Shown in pieces: positions 32,585 through 44,801 of a stretch of DNA of 64,000 bases. Both the position numbers and the translations under genes were made by a program. Origin of the DNA: Sthenelais limicola (Eukaryota; Annelida; Polychaeta; Phyllodocida; Sigalionidae). The stretch lies in assembly GCA_942159475.1 (NCBI GenBank), contig OW804096.1, positions 134,965,285-135,029,284 of the forward strand, read 5' to 3'. Under the pieces are notes generated by a model that was given only the letters and a program-made list of their open reading frames with translations, was not told the origin of the DNA and made no database searches. Position 1 is the first letter of the stretch, and each line of letters starts with the position of its first letter.

Positions 32585-34500
32585 ACTGCACCTCCTCCTC
32601 ACCTGGGGCTGCCCTATTACATGTCCTGAACTGCACCTTATTACATGGGTCATGGACTCTAGACCACTCATCGTGTCTATTCTGCAGTACAGACTACAGA
32701 GTATCATTGTTCCTGCATAATCATGTTCCCACTATATTCCTGCAACTTTCCACTGACAGTTATATTATGAAGTTGAAATGTAAAGAAGTTATGCTGCTAT
32801 GAGTGAGTGGTCCATGTGTTGAAGGTGATCTATTGCTCCTGCACCAGGTGTAGTGGGTGTGCAACATATAACTCATGTATACTACTATATCTCTATATAT
32901 AATGTAGCTGTAGCTGTAGCTTATGTAACTCTTCATCCTAGCAGAACTCTCCTGTGTGCAGGGGAGAAAGCCACTACAATGGCTGCCAAAGATCTATTTC
33001 TGTGCTTGCACAGAATTTCTCTCAAAATTCGATACATGTAAACCAAAGAAGCAAATTTTTCATATTTTGTGCAAAATTTCCTCTGAAAATATTGGCGCCA
33101 TTAAATTTCCCAGACGTGAGATGGACCCTGCTGGAGGGAGTATTTGGCCCTTTTTTACAGGAGAATTCTGTAAATCTCGCTGGATGTATTATGGCGAGAT
33201 TTGGGATGTGTATTTGTGAGACTGGGTGTAAGTTGTCACATTGTCACACAAATAGTCACAGAAGGAAAAAATTGGTCACTTTCTAGAAATATATGTGATG
33301 TCATTGATACTTAATTCTCCACATTTAGAATTTCCTGTATGCTAGTTACAATGCAGCTACTTTAGACCTTCAGTTTAAACGTTTGTAAAAGTGAGTCATT
33401 TCGTTATGAGTATAATTTGGCCAGACTCGGTGGTGATTAACGTCTCCTACAGGGTTTCACAAGTATCTGTTACCTTAGTTACCTGCATTCCACGCCAGGT
33501 GGTGTTTTAGCCTGCCAGTGAGTTCCCGGATGTATAGTTGTACACGGAGACAAGGTGTTTAGCATAATGTGTTGATAATTACCATAGAGACTTACTTTAT
33601 AAACGGTTTCTTCCCATGAATGTATCTAAAGGTCTCTGGTGGGTTTGTTCTGGTGATGGATTATTGTTGAAACAAGAGCTTGCACACGTTAGTAAGCAGC
33701 TGAGAATAGACATATCTGACAAGTGCGCAGGTGCAAACATGTCACTTCCGGTGGTTAATGAGAGTGAGTCTTGTGTCCATGGATACTGACTTTCACAAAG
33801 ATTTTAAACTTTTATAAAATGTGTTTTATAGCAAGGTGAACATATAACTCAGTGGCAATGTGAGGAGTTGCCCTCGGGGCATTAATCATGGTTTTTTCTC
33901 ACTCGCGTTCTGTCTTCAATGCTCAATTATTTTATAGTTTAAAACAAAGAAACTTGTTGGAAGTTGGTAGAAATGTTGGACTGAGTTGTTGTTTGAGGGA
34001 CGCTGATTTACTGCCAATACTTTCGCTGGTATTAAGCCGCTGCGTGTCCGATTTTATTATGCATTCCAGAAACTCATAAAATCTAGCGAAAATTTATGTA
34101 TTTTTCTACGCTTTGCGATCTATTGAATACTGATGTTTTACACGACAAAGACTGTTTTAGTTTATAATACTTAGGAAAATTCCACTCGGTGGTTTGTTGG
34201 TGATGTTACTTGTGGCGACCCCTATGGAAAATGTTGGAAGTTATAAAGAGGAGCCTTGGGAAAGCCCTGCAATATCTGTAGGTAGGGGCAACCCTCATTT
34301 CTCTTAGACGACATTCCGGAAACTAAATATGTAAATTGTATTTGTAGTGTGTGGGAGATTTTTACTCCTAAAAATGCTTAAAATTGATGACGTCATAGTA
34401 GGAAGTTGTGGTTTGCCTGACTTCTTTAAAAAGTTTTAAATAAGTTTTTACATCATTCCTAGAATAAGCAAGATTTTGATTCCAGAAGATTCTATGTGTG
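32585..34500 (+). other. Gene 2 3' region and spacer
   Basis: A short direct repeat ('ctgaactgcacct') follows the stop codon at 32585-32640. No clear AATAAA within the first kilobase; ATTAAA occurs near 33097. No further gene. Confidence 0.35.
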
Positions 34501-34554
34501 TTTGTAGTGATAACAGTTGGGTGGGCCTCCTACTGAGGCAGCTTCATCTTCATA

Positions 34555-34715
34555 TGACCTTGAAAGATAAGCTTGAACTTGATGTTACATTAAGAGGTAT
34601 ATTTGACATTGATATGACCTTGAGATACCGTATATTTGACGTTGTTATGACCTTAAAAGGTAGATGTGACATTGGTATAACCTTTTTATGACCTTGAGCA
34701 GTATATTGACCTTGA
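34555..34715. promoter_or_regulatory. Cluster of TGACCTTGA (TCAAGGTCA) nuclear-receptor half-sites
   Basis: Exact TGACCTTGA at 34555, 34615, 34689 and 34707, and TGACCTTAA at 34648. TCAAGGTCA is the known extended half-site of the FTZ-F1/SF-1 and ERR receptors. The spacing of 60, 33, 41 and 18 bp and the shared 'ATATGACCTTGA' context also fit a decayed minisatellite, so function is not shown. Confidence 0.4.
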
Positions 34716-36650
34716 CATGTATAAACATGTCCACCCTTCCCCCTGCCCACTGCTTAAAGAGCTTGCTAAGAACCCTTCCACCAGTTTTGCTCAATCTATG
34801 TTGTCCTTGATGTTGTTGTCCATCCAAGATGGGACCGAGGCTGACACCGGTACGTTGAGCTGTTTGCTGGGTGTCATGTCGGCTTAAACCGGTGGTGATA
34901 AATTACACAGATTGTGATGTGAACGCACCACGGCGTAGACTCTGGCTTGTGATGGTGGAGTTTGTTGACCGTGGCATGGAGCTGTGGCCAGGGCTAGTGT
35001 CAGCATTTGTCTTAAACTAAGAAATATTGAATATGACTAAATTTACTTTTGTTTAAAATATATTAAAAATGTTGAGACACTGGTTGTGCCATATTACATG
35101 TGACCGGCTGACACTGCGGCCGCTGTGCTAGTGTTTATGAAGGCCTTTATACGCCGCGCGCTCGTAAAGCTTGTGCTTCCACACAGCCAGGCAATAATAT
35201 GTCCACGTCCGCTCGGACTTAGCGTCCAGCCAAAATGTACTAGGAGTAAATCAAGTTTTTATATTTCTTGTTATACCGCCAACATCGATATTCCCGTTAT
35301 TAGGATATTGCATCTACATCCCATAATACAGTCTGAGTCATCATCAAAATGAACTCATGTTTTGTCAACATTCCAGAGTGGCTAGAATTGTTTTTGTCAT
35401 TTTTGAAACATTAAATTTGTTGAAATTGTGAAAAGGAGTGAAGAGTTGTTACGTTAGATGAACTGTAATCTGATTGGTTGATGAGGAAGAACTACAATCT
35501 GATTGGTTGGTTCAACTGCTATGGGAAGTCTGGTGAAAGACAAAGGTGATAAGACGTTTTTGTATGGAATCATGTCATATATACTGTTGTTAGCTTGTAC
35601 AAGACTAAATCTAGCTGGTGATAAAACAGTTTCTTCTCCAATTACCGCCAATATCCGCCATTTAAATCTTGAACATTGTCAACGCTTGCTATTGCTGCAG
35701 AACGAACGATTGTCGGAAAAGAAAGTTTTTGCCAAAGGGAGTGTTTGGAGAGCCCTGTCACAGTTTGTAAATCTTGGGGAGAGCCCTGGAAACACTGTAT
35801 AAAATGTAGACCATTTTAGAATCATGCCCCTCCCTTAATATGCCCTTAAAATGATCATTTAAGTAAAGATATTATTTTAATTTTCACCCAATATTTTCAT
35901 AACATGCTGTTCTTTTAAACCAATTATTAACCAGAAAATGCGAAACCTTCCTTTGAACCATAACACATTTGGTAAACTGAAAAAAAATTAGGAAAATCTG
36001 TCTCGGTATATAAATAGAATATAAAGAAATAATACTCATTTTTTAAGTTATATTGAAAGGGAATTATTGTGTAAGGGAGGGTGCAATGTTGGTGGAGAAC
36101 GCACTGAGTGCTATATATAGGTTATTAAGCGCTGTGTACTAATGGGGCTGCAGGCCGTAGAGAGATGCCGTGTCTATTTTTGCTATGTCTGGTCCTATGT
36201 TACCCGTGCTACTGAAGGACGATCTATGTTACTCGCATGTTATACATTTACACGTTTTGTATAAAGAGAATATCACTGTTTCTATCAGCCCTGTTGCCCC
36301 TGCCCCTGTCACCCCAGCCCCAGGCCCCTTTCACCCTAGCCCCCATTGACCCCCAGCCCCACCCACTTAGCCTACAATATGCCCTTAACTTTGTGCTAGC
36401 AATTTTTACTTTTTAAAAATATTTCTTACTGATTTTGTCATAACTGTAATCCCCTGCCCTTGTTTTTTGTTATTTTTAAAATAATATTGTGGGCCTCGTG
36501 GCTATTTCAAATAATAGGCTATAATTATAATAATCTGTTGGCCACTTCCTATTTTGTATTTTTTCTGAAACTAAACAAATTATTTTCGGGAATTTTTACA
36601 TTTGCGTTCATGTCAGAATTAAACAAATCTCACTTCCTCCCTCCCGCCCA
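34716..36650. other. Spacer
   Basis: No gene supported. A short CpG-rich segment with a NotI-type GCGGCCGC site lies at 35115-35165. Confidence 0.3.
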
Positions 36651-36748
36651 TCGCCCCCCCCCCCCCCCCCACACACTCCATTCCCCCCTCCCCTCCACTC
36701 CACTCCCTCCCTCCCTCTTCCCCCCCCCCCCCCCCCCCCCCCCCAGTG
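36651..36748. repeat. C-rich low-complexity tract
   Basis: Two long C homopolymers joined by CTCC/CACTCC repeats. Strand-asymmetric, and prone to sequencing-length error. Confidence 0.9.
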
Positions 36749-37218
36749 GGCGTGGCAGTTGGCCGTCGTCTGTATATAGGTACATGTGTACCCTGGTAAC
36801 CATAGTTACTGCTGGAGACGGGTCACGTGACCTCCTCCAGTACCCTTACTTGCAATACACAGTAGTGGGCTGCTCGTCACGCCATCTGTATTTAGTCAAA
36901 TAAACCACAACGTTTTAGAAATAAATGTTCTTCTACTTCTTGCTACAAGGTTAAAGCTGAATTCTCAGCCATCATTACAAACTCAATCTTACCAAATTCA
37001 CTCATGACGTATACCGTTATAGGACTGAAGTCATCTTTAGTCTGCTGCTGTTATGAGTTTATACAATAATTTGAAGGCAAATCGGCCGAGCGTAAACAGC
37101 CGACGATGAGCGATAATAAGTGAAGTCATCATAGGAAAGGATTCGGGCGGGTCACCCAAATACAAATAAGCACGTTTTAGAAATGTAGAAAATATTTTGT
37201 TTTTACTGACGTTAGCAT

Positions 37219-37397
37219 AAGGGTGGTCTCCACTGGCTGCGGCAAGCCTTGTGATGGTGAGAAGTGGTGAGGTCCTGCCTACATGGCCAGTGAACCATGT
37301 AGGCAGGACCTCATCATTCCTCTCCACCTACAGAACCAGCACAACACCATCGCAAGGCTTACCGCAGAGCTTACCGCAGCCAGTGGAGACAACCCTT
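37219..37397. mobile_element. MITE-like palindromic element (179 bp)
   Basis: Outer inverted repeats begin AAGGGTGGTCTCCACTGGCT (37219) and match the complement ending at 37397, 26 of 28 positions. Inside is a second perfect palindrome around 37270-37312 (GAGGTCCTGCCTACATGG arms). A transcript could form a long hairpin. Confidence 0.7.
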
Positions 37398-37720
37398 AAA
37401 GAGCAGCTTTAACACTGGTGATGACGTCACTTCTTAGATCGACAAATTTCAAAAGCAACTAGTGACAAACGACAAAGACACTTTCTTAGCCCGACAAATC
37501 GACAAAGACCTTAATGACAAAAATTCGGCTGTTTTACAAAAATATAGCGACAAACGACAAAAGAATTTCCTTAGTGACAAATGACAATTGCCGTTTTTTG
37601 GTAGCGACGAGAGAAATTAGATACCCCCCTCAGGAGCCTATAGTTTTATTCAGCTGCATACATTTACAAGTACAATGTTCTCAGTAGAAGCTGGTCAATG
37701 TATTGTTATAACAATCACAT

Positions 37721-37961
37721 CTGGGTCAGATTTTCAGAAAATGTACAGTTCAACTTCGCCAATGTTCTCAAATAACCCAAATTTCACACGAAAATAAAGT
37801 TGAAAAAACGGTTTAACCTAACCAAACAGATTGCTAGAATCAATGCAACGCCGAATATACTCGGATTTACCTAGTATTGACCAAATTACAGCCTAATTTA
37901 GCAGAATTTACTAAATGTGTACAGCTGCCAATTGTACATTCTCCCAAAATCCGACCCATCT
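37721..37961. mobile_element. MITE family C, copy 4
   Basis: Ends GGGTCAGATTTTCAGAAAAT and a somewhat diverged inverse (CTCCCAAAATCCGACCC). Same subtype as copy 1, in opposite orientation. Confidence 0.85.
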
Positions 37962-38507
37962 ATGGAAAAACAGGAATATTGATATAAACAACAAATAAAT
38001 ACCACTCTTATGTTCCTCGATTTCTATTCTAGTAAATAGTAATTATAAAAAACAAATCAATACCACTCTAGTTCAATAGATTTCTAAGTCCTTAAATTAT
38101 TGACCTAATCAAAAAGTAAAGTTAAAATATGTTTAGTACCTTCGCCTGGCGCAATCTTATCAATTAAACTGATTCACTTTAAAAAATATAAAATCCCATT
38201 AGTCGATACTAATTCAACATTAATCTTCCGGATTTTACACTTTTCTCTGCTTTTCTTCGAAGTTATTACATGAAGACAAAGATGACCGTCAAAATATGCA
38301 TAGATAAAAGTAGATTTCTAAAAAAAGAAGTGAACTAAAATGATAAATTTATTGTTGATTTAGTAGAAATCTAGTCGGTAAAACAGCAGGCCATCATTGA
38401 TCGTAACTTAGAATAGAATAGAAAATCTTTTATTTGTCCAATTAAGTTGATACAATTACAAAACTTAGCTTCTAGGGTGAAGAGACCTGTCCCATGCTAC
38501 ATTAAAC

Positions 38508-39325
38508 TATACGGGTCAGATTTCCAGAAAATGTACAATTCGACTTCACCAATCCTCTCCAATAACCCACATTTTATGACAAATATGAGCTTCAAAATGC
38601 AGTTTAACATAACAGAACAGATATCTTAAAGATAAATACCAGCGTTGACAGCACTGCAGCAGGCGGGAATTCAAGGAACTAATGCATGAAACAATAGAAG
38701 TCAATATATTTTGTTCAAACTTTGTATTGAGAAAGAACATGGTTGGGGGAAAACAAAATGCCAAGAAAACTGGATGTTATCATATTATATTGTGTTTTAG
38801 GGATGAGTGAAGTTCACTTCCCTTCACTATTGATTTCAATGGGGGAAGCTCATTGCGATACAAGTTTAGCTGAATAACTTTTTTTTTAGTTCAATGACCC
38901 CTTATTTTTTTTAATTGGGAAGGTAGAATAACATGTCAGCAATGTATATGCAGATTTAAAAGAAAATCGTATGATTCAATCACATGCTATTGGGGAAAAT
39001 GCAGAAAAAACCCGTTTTCCCATAGACTTCTATAGTGAACAGTAATAAATTTCAGTGGTCCCTGAAATAAAAACTAGTCCAATGACATATGGTTTTTTTG
39101 GGCTTTTTGGGTTCCCCCAACCATGTTCTTTCTAAATCCAAAATTTAAAGAAAATTCCATGATTCATTCATTTTTTAAGTAAACACTGGTATTTACCTTT
39201 AAAGCAACACAATACCAAATTTACGCAGATATACCCGGTTTTCATTATTTTTCAGCCTAATTTAGCAGATTCTACTAAATGTGTAGAGCTGCCAATTGTA
39301 CATTTTCTGGCGATTTCACCCATAC
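38508..39325. mobile_element. MITE family C, copy 5, split by a family D element
   Basis: The left half (38508-38625) stops at 'taacagaacagata'. The right half resumes at about 39204 with 'aacacaataccaaatttacg' and ends at the inverse terminal repeat. The break falls where copies 2 and 6 read straight through. Confidence 0.82.
38626..39203. mobile_element. MITE family D copy nested in family C
   Basis: Inverted ends TTAAAGATAAATACCAG and the complement of GGTATTTACCTTTAA. Inner blocks match 12731-13475 and 40446-41523. Confidence 0.75.
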
Positions 39326-40000
39326 AGGGAATCGTTCTGTTGGTCTGGTACCAGGCCTCTACCAGAAGTACCGCATCTACTGACCAGGTGGCACCACTCG
39401 TGTTGGAGAGTGCTGCCCCCGTGTGGTGAAATTTTGTACTTTACATTACGCGGATCTGAGCTATGTTGGGACGATAGGGGCGGGGTGGTGGGTGAGGTGA
39501 GGGTGGGGGTGCGGGGGGTGCGGTGTGGTGAGTAGGGAGTGGGGGGTATAAACACAGTATTTACAACAGCTATTTATGATAAAGAGATTTACAAAGCTCA
39601 CGGAGAATACACATGTATGCATGTATCAATTTTATTTCCAATTTTACAAGTAGGCCTACATCATTCGGAAAAGGGGAATAAGTATTACAAAATCACTCCT
39701 TTAAAAATCCTTCTGTGAAAGCTATGTTTCTCAGGTCTTCCAGGTATCCCTGTTTCGTTTGTTGACCGTAAGCATGAATAATGGTATAGTAAAAGCAGTC
39801 TGTTATTTTGCGAACCTTCATTATACATTTTCATTATTGATTTAGACATGCAATATTTTTAGAAATTTGAGAAGTTTGGTGCAAAATTATTAAGCACCAA
39901 ATAACTACAATTAACAATATATATTCAACAAAAGGTCTTACCCTTAAACGTATGTGTAATTTAACAGATTATTGTTACAATTTAATACCCTTTTAATAAT
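39326..40000. other. Spacer
   Basis: A G-rich stretch is at 39475-39545. Nothing else identified. Confidence 0.3.
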
Positions 40001-40240
40001 TTGAGTCAGATTTTTAGAAAATGTACAGTTCGCCTTCACAAATCCTCTTAAACAACCCACATTTGAGACAAAAATGAGCTTCAAAATGCAGTTTAACATA
40101 ATAGACCTGATACTTTAAATCAATGTGATACCAAATATACTCAGATATACCCGGTATTCATCATTTTTCAGCCTAATTTAGGAGAACTTCCTAAATTTGT
40201 AGAGCTGCCAATTGTACATTTTCTGAAAATCTGACCCATT
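40001..40240. mobile_element. MITE family C, copy 6
   Basis: Inverted ends and subtype-2 interior ('actttaaatcaatgtgatac', 'cagatatacccggtattc'). Confidence 0.88.
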
Positions 40241-40445
40241 TAATACCGACTCTTTATGCTTCTTTGAACTTCCACTAGGGGGGCTGTTCTTAGTGCAGCA
40301 TTATTTTCTGGAGCCTTAAATCAACGTCACCTTTTTCCACAAGCAACAATCAACTTTGGCTTTTTTAGTTCTTTTAGCTTTTTTTTATACTGTTGCTGTT
40401 TCGTATGGCTGCCAGAGTTAGTGAGTGACAAATGATAAGGCAATT

Positions 40446-41523
40446 CTTAAAGGTGAATAACAGCGTCGTCAGCACTGCTCCAGCCGGAAATTCAAGGAAC
40501 TAAAGCATGAACAAATAGGAGTAACAATATTTTTTTCAAACTTTGTCTTCAGAAAGAACATGTCTGGGTGAATACAAAAAGCAAAAAAAAACCCAGGATG
40601 TTATCAAATGTGATATGTTTCAGGAAAATGAGTCATAAGTCGCAAAATGGATATTTTTCAAAGCGTTTTTTTCACAGGATCACATAATTGCAATGTTCTA
40701 CTTTTTGGGGAGTTTGTCAGTTATAGTTATGTTAATCGATGTATCAAATTTCAGGACAATCTATGTAATATATCCTTTCGTTTTAAAGGTCCTCATATGG
40801 ACTACATTTTGTTATTTTACTGTTTATTGACCCCCAGAAATATTGGAAACTTTTTTTTTCAAAAACAAAAATATCAAACTCAAAATCTAGAAATACTTAT
40901 TATTTTATTAGACTGTTTACTACCATTGGAATCGGCTTCATCTCATCTTTTCAAATATAATAGTATCTCAAAATCTATTATTTGCGACTTATGACTCTTT
41001 TTCCTGAAACGCATCACATAATGTCTTATATTTTAGGGACAACTGAAGTTTATTACCATTCGCTATGGATATCAATTGGGGAAAAGAATATATTCTCAGT
41101 TTTTACAAGATTTTAGAGAGAAGAATGCAATTTGTTTCTTGTAAATTTCTCCAGACACAGCTGCCACTGTTTTGTCCTTACAAAGAAAAAAATAGGGTGT
41201 AAACATATTTGGACAAATATCATTCAGCTTTGAAGATGACACATGTACCCGTTTTTAACTCATCATTATACAAGTTCAGCTGAATAACTTTTTTCTGAAT
41301 CCAATGACCCCCTGCTTTTATTATTTCTGCAGGTAACGCAATAATGTCAGCGATGCATACAGAGATTGTAAAGAAAAATTCATGATTCAATCGTCTGATA
41401 TTGTGACAAAAATACCCGTTTCCCCCATAGACTCCTATAATGAACAATAGTAAATTTCAGTGGTCCCTGAAATAAAAACTACTTCATTGACATATGGTTT
41501 TTATTGGCTTTTTGAGTTTCCCC
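40446..41523. mobile_element. MITE family D copy split by a family B element
   Basis: The left part contains 'gtcagcactgctccagccgg' and 'aaagaacatgtctgggtg'. The right part resumes at 41018 and ends 'tattggctttttgagtttcc' without the terminal repeat. It aligns to 38626-39203 on both sides of the insert. Confidence 0.7.
40610..41017. mobile_element. MITE family B copy (408 bp)
   Basis: Inverted ends of about 40 bp (GTGATATGTTTCAGGAAAAT and the complement ending at 41017). Collinear with 4408-4812. Related partial ends are at 52340-52440 and 59545-59590. Confidence 0.85.
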
Positions 41524-42082
41524 AATGTACAAGTTAGGCAAACGTAATGTACCATACTTTATATTGAGAAATAATATACAAGTTATAACATACTTTTTAT
41601 TTCACCTTTGAAAGTGGTCAATATGCATGGCCCATTGAGTTAACACTGAGAGCGCAACTCAGTCCTGAGGCCGATACGACGGCCGTATAAGGTCTCAGGC
41701 TGATATGGAATGAATATAGTTCTCCAACGATAATAATATTGGCGCATATAAATGAGTTGCAAAATTAAAAAAAATAATTGAATACATTTATTAGAGTAAT
41801 TTACTGCAAAACAGTAAGCAAAATAAATGTACATGACAGTGCAGAATTAAATAATTTTGCATTCTAAAATATAGTCCGGACCCATGCGGGTTGGAAAAAA
41901 ACGGTGCGTAGAAATACGCAGATGCGTCATGACGGGCGTCATGATGTAAACAACGACATCAATGTCAACCAAGAGAAAAATAGATTTAATTTCATCAACA
42001 AATCTGTCATACTCGAGTACATTTTGATAAGTAACGGCAAAATAAATACAGGGGCATAGCGGGAAATCTGTATTGTCCCTTG
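41524..42082. other. Spacer
   Basis: No gene identified. Confidence 0.3.
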
Positions 42083-42133
42083 GCTTAGGTATCTGACAGC
42101 GGGTGCTACACACCTTTGGTCGGATACCTAAGC
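42083..42133. other. 15-bp perfect-stem hairpin
   Basis: GCTTAGGTATCTGAC pairs with GTCGGATACCTAAGC across a 21-base loop. The only non-Watson-Crick pair is G-U on one strand. Confidence 0.6.
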
Positions 42134-42141
42134 AACAGGAT

Positions 42142-42611
42142 GATACGGCTTCAATTCAATTCAATTCAATTAAAAAATTCTTTATTGTATGCTCTTGATT
42201 ACAATGGGTCGGACAATTCTGACATAGGGACATGCCAGATCTTCCACTGACTGCCGATGTTTCTTTCTTTGAAGTGATTGTTACAAAATTGGGGCTTAAT
42301 AATAACAAAATACATCAACTTTGGATGAGATGAGTAGGTACATATGAAAAAGGCAGATGGGGGTACTAGCTAATAATCAATATTATTGACAGGTATTTTG
42401 CCGTACATTGCTATAAAGAGGGTACAACAAAGTGTACAATAGATTCTCTCAGGAGGGTGTCTGCAGTGCTGTCGGCACGATGACGTATGTCGCCCTCTGA
42501 CGGAAGCGGCCGGAACTGGTGGTCGTCTCCGGCTCCAGTAGAAGTGCCCCCACTGTCGTAGCCTGGTTGTAGGTTGTCATGGACGGCAGCATTGTTATGA
42601 TCCAGACCCAC
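42142..42611 (-). mobile_element. Possible retroelement 3' end with coding remnant
   Basis: On the minus strand a 66-codon frame (42411-42611) reads Asp/Gly/Thr-rich protein-like sequence and ends in a stop. About 200 bp of AT-rich 3' region, an AATAAA near 42178 and an (AATTG)n tail at 42148-42170 follow. This order fits a 5'-truncated non-LTR element. No RT motif remains. Confidence 0.35.
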
Positions 42612-43070
42612 AACACATGTATAGTTCTACTGCCACTACCTAAAACACTTTATGTACGACATGTGTATTTCTACTGCCACTACCTAAACACTTTATGTAC
42701 GACATGTATATTTCTACTGCCACTACCTAAAACACTTTATGTACGACATGTATATTTCTACTGCCACTACCTAAAATACTTTATGTACGACATGTATATT
42801 TCTACTGCCACCTACCTAAAACACTTTATGTATGACATGTATATTTCTACTGCCACTACCTAAAACACTATGTATGACATGTATATTTCTACTGCCACTA
42901 CCTAAAACACTTTATGTATGACATGTATATTTCTACTGCCACTACCGAAAACACTTTATGTACGACATGTATATTTCTACTGCCACTACCTAAACACTTT
43001 ATGTATGACATGTATATTTCTACTGCCACTACCTAAAACACTTTATGTACGACATGTATATTTCTACTTT
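42608..43070. repeat. 44-bp minisatellite, about 10 copies
   Basis: The unit contains CATGTATATTTCTACTGCCA and 'ctacctaaaacactttatg'. The last, shortened unit changes to TATATTTCTACTTTCAG, which forms the splice acceptor of gene 3. Confidence 0.95.
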
Positions 43071-43158
43071 CAGGTGGGAAGAGTTCAGCATTCAGCGACA
43101 GCTATAGCAGTGTATCCAGCATTGGGCTCTTCCCACTCTAGAATTCCATGCTTTCCCA

Positions 43159-43899
43159 GTGACAGCCATAGTGACAGCCATAGTGACAGCCACAGTGTAT
43201 CCAGCATTGGGCTCTTCCCTCTCTACACCTCCATGCCTTCCCAGCATGCTCTCTCCCAAGCCTACCCAGCATGCCCCCATTAGACATAAGAACAGGAAGC
43301 CCAGGGACACCAACAACAATAAACTCAAACCTCCCCGCAAGCCTTCCACCCCTCTAAAGCTCTCCACCCCGCGTAGACCCACTACCCCACTCACTCCTCT
43401 CCGACCCTCTTCTACCCCTCTTCAGTCCTCTATTCCACAACCAGCTCTTCTTCCTCCTACCCCTCCAACTCCCTCTCTTCCTTCCCATCCAGTTCACTCT
43501 GCTCTTCCTTTAACTCGTCTTCCACCCCCTGCTCCATACACCCCGCTGTTGTCATCACTTGACACTCCTCCCTCAGACCCCACTCCTCCCTCTACTCCCC
43601 ATTTCTCTGCCCCCAACACCACGTCTCAATGTAACCCTCCACATCGCACCCCGCCCCCTTCCTCCCCCACCACCCCGCCCATGCCCTCCCCCACCTCCCC
43701 TGCCCCTCCCCCCTCCCCCATCTACCTAGAGCTCTCTTCCCCCTTGGATGACTCCTTGGCTGACCAGCAGGTGGAGCTGGGTGTGTGTGGTGTGTGCCAC
43801 TACGCCATGGGTCACGGTGTCACCGCCTACCATCACCTCCGCCACGACCACAACCACAAACTCAGCTCATGTGACTTCTGTATCTCAGGCTTTGACAAG
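43159..43899 (+). CDS. Zinc-finger gene 3, first recognisable coding exon
   Basis: The exon starts at 43074 after an acceptor CAG. The frame that matches the fingers has a stop at 43105, so translation in this exon must begin at ATG 43159 or 43246, or an internal acceptor near 43245 is used. Residues 1-205 are strongly Pro/Ser/Thr-rich with basic patches. A first C2H2 finger lies near residue 209 (CGVC, then H and H), and a second begins with CDFC. The exon ends GACAAG|GTGCGT at 43899, inside that finger, phase 0. An imperfect duplication at 43085-43235 shifts frames near the exon start, so the true N-terminus is uncertain. Confidence 0.7.
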
Positions 43900-44801
43900 G
43901 TGCGTTTCATTCTTTACATTCTTTATTTTGCTCATTAGTAATTAACAACATGTGTACAAGGTTGGTTTCTCTTTATATTCTTTATTTTGCTCATTATTAA
44001 TCAACAACATGTGTACATTATTAATTAACAAAATGTGTACAAGGTTGGTTCTCTTTATATTCTTTATTTTGCTTATTATTAATCAACAAAATGTGTACAA
44101 GGGAGACAAATATTGAACCTTGGAAATAGAAGTGTAGAAGCCTCAAGGACAGGATATTTTGAATAAAACCTTTTTTTAAAAAAAGAAATTAACAAAATTT
44201 GTTCAGTTCTCCTATCATGCCCTGATATAAGATCTTTGATCTATAGTAATGAATGAAATTGTATTAAAGAGATTGGAATGTAATGGTGTAAATTAAGTTA
44301 AAAGAAGTAAAACAATTAAGTTGAAAGTCAGTTAAGAACGGTAATAGTATCTGTGATTGAAATTTTTGTCGGTGAATGAAATGTATCATGTCATGTGAAA
44401 TTTTGTCAAATAAACATTTTTTTTAAAAAAAAAGATGATTTAAATTCAGGGATGCCAGTTTTTGGTCAGGTGACTGGAATCAGACTGGAATAGTTTAAAA
44501 TATTTTAGTTAAATTGTCTGAAAATTCACCTTTCAAATACTAAATGATAGACTAAATGTCCCGTCTTTCAATTGTGAATGTTCCATGTGATGTTGAAAAG
44601 GGACTTAAAACGTTTTTATTTAGATACATTAGTCAACCCACTAGGGCCTGGAAGATTTCAGTCAATTTTGCAAACCCTGACTTGCATCCCTGTTTAATAA
44701 AAAGCAAATATTCTCCAACAATTTAAAGTCAGTAATTGAATAAACCTGAGTTTCCCCAACACTTGTCTCTGCGCTAACATGAGTTATTCCTCCATTACCA
44801 G
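43900..44801 (+). other. Gene 3 intron
   Basis: Starts GTGCGT and ends TTCCTCCATTACCAG. It contains a three-fold direct repeat around 43940-44100 ('attaattaacaaaatgtgta', 'tattctttattttgc'). Confidence 0.8.

Noticed and set aside
36640..36760. C-run region as an i-motif or G-quadruplex regulatory element
   Set aside because: Possible by composition, but homopolymer length is unreliable and no promoter is nearby.
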